From Azonexus hydrophilus DSM 23864 (GTDB lineage: Bacteria; Pseudomonadota; Gammaproteobacteria; Burkholderiales; Rhodocyclaceae), in the NCBI RefSeq assembly GCF_000429605.1, contig NZ_AUCE01000011.1:620001-684000 (forward strand): a stretch of DNA of 64,000 bases. The letters run 5' to 3'. The notes below the pieces were generated by a model. The model worked only from the letters and a program-made list of their open reading frames with translations, made no database searches and was not told where the DNA came from. This document shows positions 48,465-55,744 of the stretch, in pieces. Positions within the stretch are counted from its first letter, which is position 1. Every line of letters starts with the position of its first letter. The position numbers and the translations under genes were made by a program.

Positions 48465-49640
48465 TCAGCCGCCCAGCGTTACCGCGCCGAGGCTGACCAG
48501 ACGCTCGATCTCCGCCTCACTCAACCCCAGTGCCTGCAAGCGTTCGCGGCTGTGCTCGCCGAGCAGCGGCGGGGCAGCCTGTACTGTCGCCGGCGTTCTT
48601 GAGAGTCGTGGTGCCGGCGATGGCTGACGCACCCCGGCGATGTCCACAAATGCTTGGCGCGCCTGATTGTGCGGGTGCTCGGTCGCTTCCCGCATGCTCA
48701 GTACCGGCCACACGCAGTCGTCGCTGTCGGCGAACAGCGCCTCCCAGTGGGCCAGCGGCTGCCGGCTGAAGATTTCGCTCAGCCGCTGTTTCATGCGCGG
48801 CCAGGTTTGCGTGTCGTACTGCCGGCCGCTGAAATCCGGATCGTCGTTGAGGCCGAGGCGGGCGACAAAGGTCGCGTAGAACTGCGGTTCGAGCGGGCAG
48901 ACGCTGAGCCAGCGCCCGTCGGCGCAGCAATAGACGTCGTAGAACGGGGCGCTCGAATCGATCGCACATTGGCCGTGCCATTCGCCCAGTGCGTCGAGGT
49001 TGAACAGGCCGTGGGCGAGCAGGGCGGCGCCCTCGCACATGGCGGCATCGATGACCTGACCCTGGCCGCTGTTCCTGGCTTCGATCAGCGCACAGGCGAT
49101 GCCCCAGGCCAGCAGCAGGCCGCCGCCGCCCATGTCGCCGACCAGGGTCGGTGGCGCCCACGGGGCGCCGCCGTGACGGCGACCGGTATCGAGAACGCCG
49201 GCGATGGCCGCATAATTGGCGTCATGGCCGGCGCGCGGTGCCAGCGGGCCGTCCTGGCCCCAGCCGGTCATGCGTCCGTAGATCAGGCGCGGATTGGCGG
49301 CCAGGCAGACCTCGGGGCCGAAGCCCAGACGCTCCATGACACCGGGTCGGAAGCCTTCGATCAGGACATCGGCTTCGGCGATCAACTGCATGACCAGCGG
49401 CCGCACCGCCGGATTCTTGAGGTCGATGCACAGCGATTTCTTGCCGCGGTTGGCCACGGCCTTGCGACCGCCGCCGAACAGTTGCGAGGCGAAGGTGCCA
49501 CCGGCGCGTTCGAGCAGCGTGACTTCGGCGCCCATGTCGGCGAGCAGCATGCCGCAAAAGGGGCCGGGGCCGATGCCGGCGAATTCGACGACCTTGATGC
49601 CGGCGAGCGGCCCGGTGGCTTTTGTTGCTGATGTCTCCAT
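48465..49640 (-). CDS. CoA-transferase family III protein, alpha-methylacyl-CoA racemase type
   Basis: A 391-residue CaiB/BaiF-fold enzyme. The N-terminal motif GPLAGIKVVEFAGIGPGPFC and the His139 (APRAGHDANYAAIAG) and Asp169 (TLVGDMGGGG) positions, 30 residues apart, match the catalytic His/Asp of alpha-methylacyl-CoA racemases (His126/Asp156 in the mycobacterial enzyme). Its role is to interconvert R and S 2-methylacyl-CoA so that branched chains can be beta-oxidised. ATG 49640 is used. It is convergent with the transporter/ligase cluster, 6 bases between stops. Confidence 0.9.
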   Translation of the reverse strand: METSATKATGPLAGIKVVEFAGIGPGPFCGMLLADMGAEVTLLERAGGTFASQLFGGGRKAVANRGKKSLCIDLKNPAVRPLVMQLIAEADVLIEGFRPGVMERLGFGPEVCLAANPRLIYGRMTGWGQDGPLAPRAGHDANYAAIAGVLDTGRRHGGAPWAPPTLVGDMGGGGLLLAWGIACALIEARNSGQGQVIDAAMCEGAALLAHGLFNLDALGEWHGQCAIDSSAPFYDVYCCADGRWLSVCPLEPQFYATFVARLGLNDDPDFSGRQYDTQTWPRMKQRLSEIFSRQPLAHWEALFADSDDCVWPVLSMREATEHPHNQARQAFVDIAGVRQPSPAPRLSRTPATVQAAPPLLGEHSRERLQALGLSEAEIERLVSLGAVTLGG

Positions 49641-49727
49641 GTGGATTTTCTCGTTGTTGATGTCGGCCAAGTATCGCATGCACCGGCGGCTTCGGGCATG
49701 ATCGCGGATTCAAGAGAGGATGGGTCG

Positions 49728-50336
49728 ATGAAGGACAAGATAGATGAGCTGCTGGCACGTATTGCGGCGCTGCAGGACGAGCTGGATAACGAATATCGCC
49801 GGGCACGCGAGGACTGGGCCCGCAAGAAGGCCGAACTGGCCGATGAGCTGGCCCGCCAGCAGCGACGCTACAAGACCGGACTGTTCCGTTTCATCGTCCG
49901 TTCGCGCATTCTGGTCCTGCTGACGGCCCCGGTGATCTACGCCGGCTGGATTCCTTTCCTGGTGATCGATCTGTTCGTCACGATCTACCAGAGCATCTGC
50001 TTTCCCGTCTATCGCATTCCCAAGGTCCGCCGGGCCGACTACATCGTCTTCGACCGCGAAGACCTGCCTTACCTGAACCTGATCGAGAAATTCAACTGTT
50101 TCTATTGTTCCTATGGCAACGGTGTGGCGGCCTATGTCCGGGAAGTGGCGGCGCGGACCGAACAGTACTGGTGCCCGATCAAGCACGCGCGACGCATCCG
50201 CGCGGCGCATGACCGCTACCCCAAGTTCTTCGATCATGGGGATGCAGAGGCCTTCCAGCAGGGATTGAACCGACTGCGCCGGCAGTACGACGACGTCGAT
50301 GAGGTCAAGGCGCCGGCAAGCCGGCGCGACGACTAG
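49728..50336 (+). CDS. Conserved membrane protein with coiled coil and Cys motif
   Basis: A 202-residue protein: an N-terminal coiled coil (about 1-45, EELxARIAAL-like heptads), one or two membrane helices (about 55-90) and a C-terminal domain with the striking FNCFYCSYGNGVAAYVREVA and EQYWCPIKHARR, i.e. a CxxC pair plus a third cysteine and histidines. I recall this domain as widely conserved but uncharacterised. GAGGATGGG lies before ATG 49728. The cysteines could bind metal. It overlaps the stop of the SPFH gene tail-to-tail by 4 bases. Confidence 0.75.
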   Translation: MKDKIDELLARIAALQDELDNEYRRAREDWARKKAELADELARQQRRYKTGLFRFIVRSRILVLLTAPVIYAGWIPFLVIDLFVTIYQSICFPVYRIPKVRRADYIVFDREDLPYLNLIEKFNCFYCSYGNGVAAYVREVAARTEQYWCPIKHARRIRAAHDRYPKFFDHGDAEAFQQGLNRLRRQYDDVDEVKAPASRRDD

Positions 50337-51187
50337 GCCTTGCGTCCGAACAGGCCGCGCACCGCTTCCTGCAGGTCGGCAGGGAGAACCACCAGCTTGG
50401 CGTTGTCCTTCTCGCCCAGGCGCTCCATGGCGGCAATGTATTTTTCGCCGAGCATGTAGGACATCGGGCCGGTCTGGTCGCCGATGGCGGCGGTAATGCG
50501 GCGGATTGCCTCGGCCGAGGCCTCGGCCAGCATGACCTGGGCGTCGGCGTCGCGCTTGGCCGATTCCAGTCGCGCTTCCGCTTCCAGGATGGCCGACTGC
50601 TTGGCGCCTTCGGCGCGGGTGACCACGGCCTTGCGCTCGCGTTCGGCGGCGGCCTGCATCTCCATGGCCTTCTGCATCGATTGCGACGGCTTGATGTCCT
50701 GGATTTCGACCGACTTGACCGTCAGGCCCCAGTCCACCGCCTCGTCGGCGATGCTTTCGCGCAGTCGTGCCTTGATCTTGTCGCGCGACGACAGCGCCTC
50801 GTCGAGTTCCATTTCGCCGACGATGGAACGCAGCGTGGTCATGATCAGGTTACGGATGGCTTCCGAGAAGTCGGTGACGCCATAGACCGCCTTGACCGGG
50901 TCGGTCACTTTGACGAAGGCGATGGCGTTGGTCAGGATCACCGCGTTGTCGCGGGTGATCACTTCCTGTTCCTGGACGTCGAGGATGATGTCCTTGGTGA
51001 TCAATTGGTAGGCGATGCGGTCGATATAGGGGATGACCACGTTGAGGCCGGGTTTCAGCGTGCCGTGATATTTGCCCAGGCGCTCGACGATCCACTCCTC
51101 GCCCTGCGGCACCAGGCGCACCCCCTTGGCGATGGTGACGGCGACGAAGACAAGTACGACGACACTGACGATCAGGCCTGCTTCCAT
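50333..51187 (-). CDS. SPFH/band-7 membrane protein (paraslipin/QmcA-like)
   Basis: A 284-residue protein: N-terminal membrane helix (about 4-22), SPFH domain (VPQGEEWIVERLGKYHGTLKPG, about 28-185) and a long Ala/Glu/Arg-rich coiled coil (about 180-245) used for ring assembly. It is encoded 2 bases after the NfeD-like gene, the classic SPFH-NfeD pair thought to organise membrane microdomains and protein quality control. Confidence 0.93.
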   Translation of the reverse strand: MEAGLIVSVVVLVFVAVTIAKGVRLVPQGEEWIVERLGKYHGTLKPGLNVVIPYIDRIAYQLITKDIILDVQEQEVITRDNAVILTNAIAFVKVTDPVKAVYGVTDFSEAIRNLIMTTLRSIVGEMELDEALSSRDKIKARLRESIADEAVDWGLTVKSVEIQDIKPSQSMQKAMEMQAAAERERKAVVTRAEGAKQSAILEAEARLESAKRDADAQVMLAEASAEAIRRITAAIGDQTGPMSYMLGEKYIAAMERLGEKDNAKLVVLPADLQEAVRGLFGRKA

Positions 51188-51189
51188 GT

Positions 51190-51636
51190 TTAAACTCCGG
51201 TTCTGGTGACTTTGAGGAAACTGCCTTCAACGGCAACGACACGCACCCGCTCGCCGGCGGCAATGCTCTCGTCGGCCAGGCATACCCATTCGTCGGATCC
51301 CAGCAGCGGTCGCTGAAAACGTACCCGCCCCTTGGCGAAAGGTTCGATGGCGGCAACCACCAGGCCGGCCTCGCCGATGACCTCGCCGGCCGTGCCGCTG
51401 CGGGTGCGTTCGAAGCCCTGGCGGAAGACGCGGAACCAGAGCACGGTCATGGCCAGGGAAGCGATGATCCACAGGCTGATCTGGGCGGTTCCCGACAAGC
51501 CGGGAGCGAGCAGGACGATGAGGCCGACCAGCAGCGCGCCGAGACCGAACCAGATGATGTAGAAAGCGGGAATGGCCAGTTCGGCCAGGGTCAGCAGCAC
51601 GCCGCCGACAATCCAGTGCCACCATTCGGGCTGCAT
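51190..51636 (-). CDS. NfeD-like membrane protein
   Basis: A 148-residue protein with three or four N-terminal membrane helices (about 8-75) and a C-terminal OB-fold domain (GEAGLVVAAIEPFAKGRVRF, about 85-145). It is the short NfeD type, without the ClpP-class protease domain. Cotranscribed with the SPFH gene it directly precedes. Confidence 0.92.
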   Translation of the reverse strand: MQPEWWHWIVGGVLLTLAELAIPAFYIIWFGLGALLVGLIVLLAPGLSGTAQISLWIIASLAMTVLWFRVFRQGFERTRSGTAGEVIGEAGLVVAAIEPFAKGRVRFQRPLLGSDEWVCLADESIAAGERVRVVAVEGSFLKVTRTGV

Positions 51637-51654
51637 CGGGCTTTCCTTCGAGGC

Positions 51655-52107
51655 TTATTTCTTGGCCGTGCTGCGACGGGATTTGGGTTTTTCCGGTGCC
51701 GGCTGTGCTGCCTGGGTGGCGGCTTCGGCATTCTGCTGCATGTGCTCGCGCATCTGCTGCATCATCTGCCAGGGCCACAGCGCGGCTTCCGAGAGTGCGC
51801 CGGGCGCTTCTGCCGGCGCCTCCGGTGCGGCTTCCTCGTTCATCTTGCGGGCGGCATCGGAGGCCATCTGGCCCATGGCCTGGACCGTGCTGACCGTGGT
51901 CCGCTGCATTTCGAGTCCCTGGATGGTCATCTGCAGCATCGACAGGTTCATGCGCAGCCAGCCTTCGACCGCCTTCATGTCCTTGATCCGCTTGTCGAGT
52001 TCTTCCAGGTCGAAGGTCGGAGCGACCATGCCGGGCAGGGAGAAGCCCATGTTGCCCCACATGTTGCGCATGAAATTGAGTGGGTCGTGTGCCTGTTCGT
52101 CAGCCAT
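51655..52107 (-). CDS. phaM: PhaM-type polyhydroxyalkanoate granule regulatory protein
   Basis: A 150-residue protein of the PhaM family: N-terminal FMRNMWGNMGFSLPGM and LDKRIKDMKAVEGWLRMNLSMLQMTIQGLEMQ, an Ala/Glu-rich middle, and a basic Lys/Arg C-terminus (KPKSRRSTAKK). In Ralstonia, PhaM activates PHB synthase and tethers granules to the nucleoid through its basic tail. It implies that the organism stores PHA, though no phaC/phaA lies in the window. GGGAGACG precedes ATG 52107. Confidence 0.88.
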   Translation of the reverse strand: MADEQAHDPLNFMRNMWGNMGFSLPGMVAPTFDLEELDKRIKDMKAVEGWLRMNLSMLQMTIQGLEMQRTTVSTVQAMGQMASDAARKMNEEAAPEAPAEAPGALSEAALWPWQMMQQMREHMQQNAEAATQAAQPAPEKPKSRRSTAKK

Positions 52108-52197
52108 GATCGTCTCCCTGAGTTAATGCATGTGACGATCTTAAACCACTTTGTGTCGCAAAATGATAAATTACCCGTCGTTATGAAAGGGGAATAG

Positions 52198-52860
52198 ATG
52201 CTCAAGTTGCTGGTAGTCGAAGATCACGCCCTGGTACGTGAAGGTCTGGTCGGTCTGTTATCCCAGATGGAGGATGGCGTCGAGGTGTACGAAAGCGCCG
52301 ATTTCGAGAGCGCGCTGGGCATGCTCGACAGTGAGGGGGATTTCGATTTGGTCTTGCTCGATCTGGCCCTGCCGGGGATAGACGGGTTTGCCGGGCTGGA
52401 CATCCTGCGTCGTCGTTACCCGGCCATGCCGGTTGCCGTGGTGTCGGCCTTCGACGACATGCCGACGGTGACGCGGGTGCTCAACCTGGGGGCTTCGGGG
52501 TTCATTCCCAAGGCCATGAACGGCGAATGCCTGCTGAACGCCGTGCGCGAAGTGCTGGCCGGGAACATTTTCCGACCCAGCGGGCAGCAGCCGGCCCGCA
52601 TGGACGATGCCATTCCCGTGCCGCCGTCGAGCGTCAGCGTGCGGCCCGAGGAAATCGGCCTGACCGAACGTCAGGCCCAGGTCTTGTGCCTGATGGTGCG
52701 TGGCTTGTCGAATCGCGACATCGCCGAGCAACTCGATCTCTCCGAAGGTACCGTCAAGATCCACGCAACCGCCGTATTCAAGGCGCTGGGCGTCAATAGC
52801 CGGACGCAGGCGCTGGTTACCGCGGCGCGTTACGGCATCGATTTCAGCGACGTTTTCTAG
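52198..52860 (+). CDS. LuxR-family response regulator
   Basis: A 220-residue regulator: receiver with acidic pair Glu8/Asp9, acceptor Asp55 (LVLLDLALPG) and Lys105, then a LuxR helix-turn-helix (about 150-215; GLTERQAQVLCLMVRGLSNR, LDLSEGTVKIHATAVFKALG). It is tail-to-tail with the sensor kinase at 52857, sharing the palindrome CTAG as both TAG stops. The neighbouring kinase is the probable partner. Confidence 0.92.
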   Translation: MLKLLVVEDHALVREGLVGLLSQMEDGVEVYESADFESALGMLDSEGDFDLVLLDLALPGIDGFAGLDILRRRYPAMPVAVVSAFDDMPTVTRVLNLGASGFIPKAMNGECLLNAVREVLAGNIFRPSGQQPARMDDAIPVPPSSVSVRPEEIGLTERQAQVLCLMVRGLSNRDIAEQLDLSEGTVKIHATAVFKALGVNSRTQALVTAARYGIDFSDVF

Positions 52861-54932
52861 CCGGCCTGTGGCCGGCGCAGTGCGCTGGCCCGCAACAGGG
52901 CGCGCAGGCGGGCCGGACGCAACGGCAAGCCCAGGCGGTGGCTTCCTTTGGGGAGGGGCATCTCGGGCGGGCTGCCGAGTATGATCAAGGGCATGTCCGG
53001 ATCGATGTCGGGGATGTTTTCCGCATCGCAGATGACGATGCTGTCGCTGCGCAACTGAGCCACCGACGCGCAGTCGCCCTCGCTGATCCGGTAGTTCCAG
53101 CTGGCGACCAGCGCCCGCGACGCCAGCAGGTCCGGCGAATTGCCGACGAAATGCACCAGGCCGACCGTGCCGTTTTGCTGTGCCACTGTTTCCTGGGAGG
53201 GTGCCCGGGCGCGCTGAACGAGCAGGCCGAACGTCGTGCCGTTGCCGATTTCCGAATCGAGCGATACCTCGATGTCCAGGCCTTTGGCCAGGCGCTCGAC
53301 GATGGACAGGCCGAGGCCGAGGCCACCGTCCTGCTCGCGGGCGACGTTGGCGACCTGGAAAAATTCGGCGAAGATCGCCGCCCGGTACTCGCGGGCAATG
53401 CCGATGCCGCTGTCGCGAATCTCGATGCGGATGGCGTCCTCCCGAATGCGGGCGCCGACCAGCACGCTGCCGCCGGCCGGGGTGTAGCGCAGGGCATTCG
53501 CGATCAGGTTGCCGATCATCCGCTCCAGCAGGCGCGGGTCGCTGCGCAGGTAATAGCGATTGGGATGAAAGCGTAGGCGCAGGCCATGGGCCTCGGCCTG
53601 GCGGTGGAAGGCGCCATGCAGTTGGCGGAAGACATCGTTGAGCGCAAACACCTGGATCTCGGGGCGGACGCCGTCGATGTCCAGGCGCGAGATATCGAGC
53701 AGCGCATTGAGCATGTCGCCCAGCGTCTGTGTCGACGCGCCGATCTGTTCGGCAATGCGCGGGACCTCGCGCAGACGGCCTGCCGCCGCCTGGCGCTGCA
53801 GGTCGGTGGTGAACAGGGAGAGGGCGTGCAGCGGTTGTCGCAGGTCATGGCTGGCAGCGGCCAGGAAGCGGCTCTTGGCCGCGTTGGCGCGTTCGGCCGC
53901 ATCCTTTTCCGCCGCCAGTGCGGCGGTCGCCTGGTCGATCCGGGTTTCCAGCTGGTCGCGACTGTCGGAAAGGGCTTCGGTCATTTCCCGCAGTTCGCCG
54001 ACCTGACGGCGCAAGAACATCGCGCCGCTGAACATCAGCGCGATCAGCATGGCCCCGAGCGTACCGATTTCAAAGCGCCGGTTGCGCCAGCCGGCAAGCA
54101 CGGAATCGGTGGGAATGATGGCAACCATGCGCAGATCCGGGAAACCGGGTACCGGCGAGGTCGAGATCAGCAGGCCGTTGCCGCGCGCCAGGCCGGTTTC
54201 CGGAATCAGGCCGGCCGGCCGGCCGTCGAACAGGGTGCTGCCGGCCGGCCGGCCGAGGATGCCGGAATAGGTGCTCAGGTCGGCCGGGCGGCAGGAGGCG
54301 ACAATTTCGCCCCGGGCATTGGTCAGCACGGCATCGAAATCGTCGGACAGGCGGTTGGACCAGCAGAAGTCCTGCATGTAGGCCGGCTCGATGGCGGCGA
54401 AGGCGGCACCGGCAAAGCGGTTTTCGGCATCGGTCAGGCGATGGGCGATGGCGTAGGTATAGCGTCCGGAATTACGTCCGACGTAGGGACCGAACGTGGA
54501 CCAGGGGGCGCCGTTTTCCAGCGCGACAAAGTAGGGGCGGTCGCGTACGTTGATCGGCGGCGGCGGGAAATAGGTCGAGATGAAGCGCTGATTGCCCAGC
54601 TGGTCGAAGACGATCAGGTCGCGCAGTTGCGGCATCGCCCGGGAATGGCGCTGGGCGATGTACTCCCAGCCGCGTACCGGCTCCCAGTCGGGCCAGTTGT
54701 TGCGACTGTGGGATAGATCGGTGGCGACTTCCTTGACCAGCACGTCGACCGCCTCGAAGGCACGGGCGGTGTGTTCGGCCATCATCACCGAAAACTGTTG
54801 CAGACGCTGTTCCCCGGTGTCGATGTCGCGCTTGTAGGACAGCGTCAGGTCGACCACGAAGGCGATCAGGACGGCCAGTGTCCCGGCCAGGGCCAGGCTC
54901 AGGGCGAGCTGTTCCGGCTGGCGCTTGAACAT
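52857..54932 (-). CDS. Cache sensor histidine kinase with degenerate receiver
   Basis: A 691-residue kinase. Two membrane helices (about 10-30 and 288-308) enclose a Cache-type periplasmic domain (VRDRPYFVALENGAPW, GRYTYAIAHRL). A coiled coil leads to acceptor His362 (AASHDLRQPLHALSLF), then HATPase (DSGIGIA, GGLGLGLSIVERLA). The last 110 or so residues look like a receiver that has lost its function: the acidic pair is replaced (HFVGNSPDLL), the acceptor context is ICDAENIPDID, and the Lys position reads LRPARLR. It is probably a pseudo-receiver. Encoded 3 bases upstream of no other gene on its strand; the convergent LuxR regulator is the likely partner. Confidence 0.9.
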   Translation of the reverse strand: MFKRQPEQLALSLALAGTLAVLIAFVVDLTLSYKRDIDTGEQRLQQFSVMMAEHTARAFEAVDVLVKEVATDLSHSRNNWPDWEPVRGWEYIAQRHSRAMPQLRDLIVFDQLGNQRFISTYFPPPPINVRDRPYFVALENGAPWSTFGPYVGRNSGRYTYAIAHRLTDAENRFAGAAFAAIEPAYMQDFCWSNRLSDDFDAVLTNARGEIVASCRPADLSTYSGILGRPAGSTLFDGRPAGLIPETGLARGNGLLISTSPVPGFPDLRMVAIIPTDSVLAGWRNRRFEIGTLGAMLIALMFSGAMFLRRQVGELREMTEALSDSRDQLETRIDQATAALAAEKDAAERANAAKSRFLAAASHDLRQPLHALSLFTTDLQRQAAAGRLREVPRIAEQIGASTQTLGDMLNALLDISRLDIDGVRPEIQVFALNDVFRQLHGAFHRQAEAHGLRLRFHPNRYYLRSDPRLLERMIGNLIANALRYTPAGGSVLVGARIREDAIRIEIRDSGIGIAREYRAAIFAEFFQVANVAREQDGGLGLGLSIVERLAKGLDIEVSLDSEIGNGTTFGLLVQRARAPSQETVAQQNGTVGLVHFVGNSPDLLASRALVASWNYRISEGDCASVAQLRSDSIVICDAENIPDIDPDMPLIILGSPPEMPLPKGSHRLGLPLRPARLRALLRASALRRPQAG

Positions 54933-54935
54933 GCG

Positions 54936-55685
54936 TCAGATCCGGTAGCAGTACAGCGGTCGCGGCGGCGTGCAGGCGACGTCGATAACGCATTCCGGCG
55001 CCACGCCGGGGATGGGGAAGCTGTTGCTGACCAGCAGGCTGCCCGGTTTCATCTCCGCCTTGGCCTTCTCCCAGAGTTGCGGCATCGGTGCCGGCGACAG
55101 GAAGGCATAGACCACGGCGTGCTCGTGTAGTGGCATCTGCCACATGTCGCCCCAGCGCCATGACAGATTGGGTCGGCCGACGCTGAGCAGTCGGCCGGCC
55201 AGCCAGGTGGCCGGTGCATTCTCGATGCCGGTGAATTGGCGGTCGGGCCAGCGGTCGGCCAGCGGGATGACGGTGCTGCCCAGGCCGGCGCCGAGGTCGA
55301 GGAAGCTCTCGGCTTCTTCCTTGCCGAGCAGTTCGTCGAGAGCAGCGACGGTTTCCGGATTGGACAGATAGAGCGGGACCTGGCCGCTCAGTGCGCCGCG
55401 ATAGACGAGCAGCAGCAGGATGAATGCGAGCAGGAACCAGCCCGGGTCGATGGCCAGGTGGTAGGTTACCCAGACCAGAGGCATGAACAGCGCATGCATC
55501 ACGCGCCACCACCAGGGCTGGCGGCTCAGGGTGGCGAAGACCAGGGCGACGGCGCCGATGGCCAGGCTGGTTTGCTGCCAGGGCATGGCTTCCGCCTGCC
55601 AGCCGTAATACGGCCAGGCGAGCGAGAGAACGACGATGACGGCGGCCCCTTGCAGGGCGAGTTGGCGGGTCGGGGTGGAAATCAT
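54936..55685 (-). CDS. Membrane-anchored class I SAM-dependent methyltransferase
   Basis: A 249-residue protein with three or four N-terminal membrane helices (about 10-90) followed by a Rossmann-type methyltransferase domain: SAM motif FLDLGAGLGSTVIPLA near residue 127, acidic FTGIENAP near 152. The substrate is unknown; the membrane anchor suggests a lipid, quinone or membrane protein. It ends 3 bases before the kinase gene on the same strand, so the two may be cotranscribed. Confidence 0.8.
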   Translation of the reverse strand: MISTPTRQLALQGAAVIVVLSLAWPYYGWQAEAMPWQQTSLAIGAVALVFATLSRQPWWWRVMHALFMPLVWVTYHLAIDPGWFLLAFILLLLVYRGALSGQVPLYLSNPETVAALDELLGKEEAESFLDLGAGLGSTVIPLADRWPDRQFTGIENAPATWLAGRLLSVGRPNLSWRWGDMWQMPLHEHAVVYAFLSPAPMPQLWEKAKAEMKPGSLLVSNSFPIPGVAPECVIDVACTPPRPLYCYRI

Positions 55686-55704
55686 GGCAGGATTCTAAGG
55701 GAAA

Positions 55705-55729
55705 TCGCCCGGCCAGGTTTGCCGGGCGA
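55705..55729 (-). terminator. Hairpin after the indolepyruvate oxidoreductase gene
   Basis: Perfect 9-bp stem TCGCCCGGC/GCCGGGCGA with a 7-base loop, 16 bases past the stop on the minus strand, followed there by TTTCCCTT. It is a plausible weak terminator between the oxidoreductase and the methyltransferase gene. Confidence 0.5.
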
Positions 55730-55744
55730 GCACATGACTCCTGC

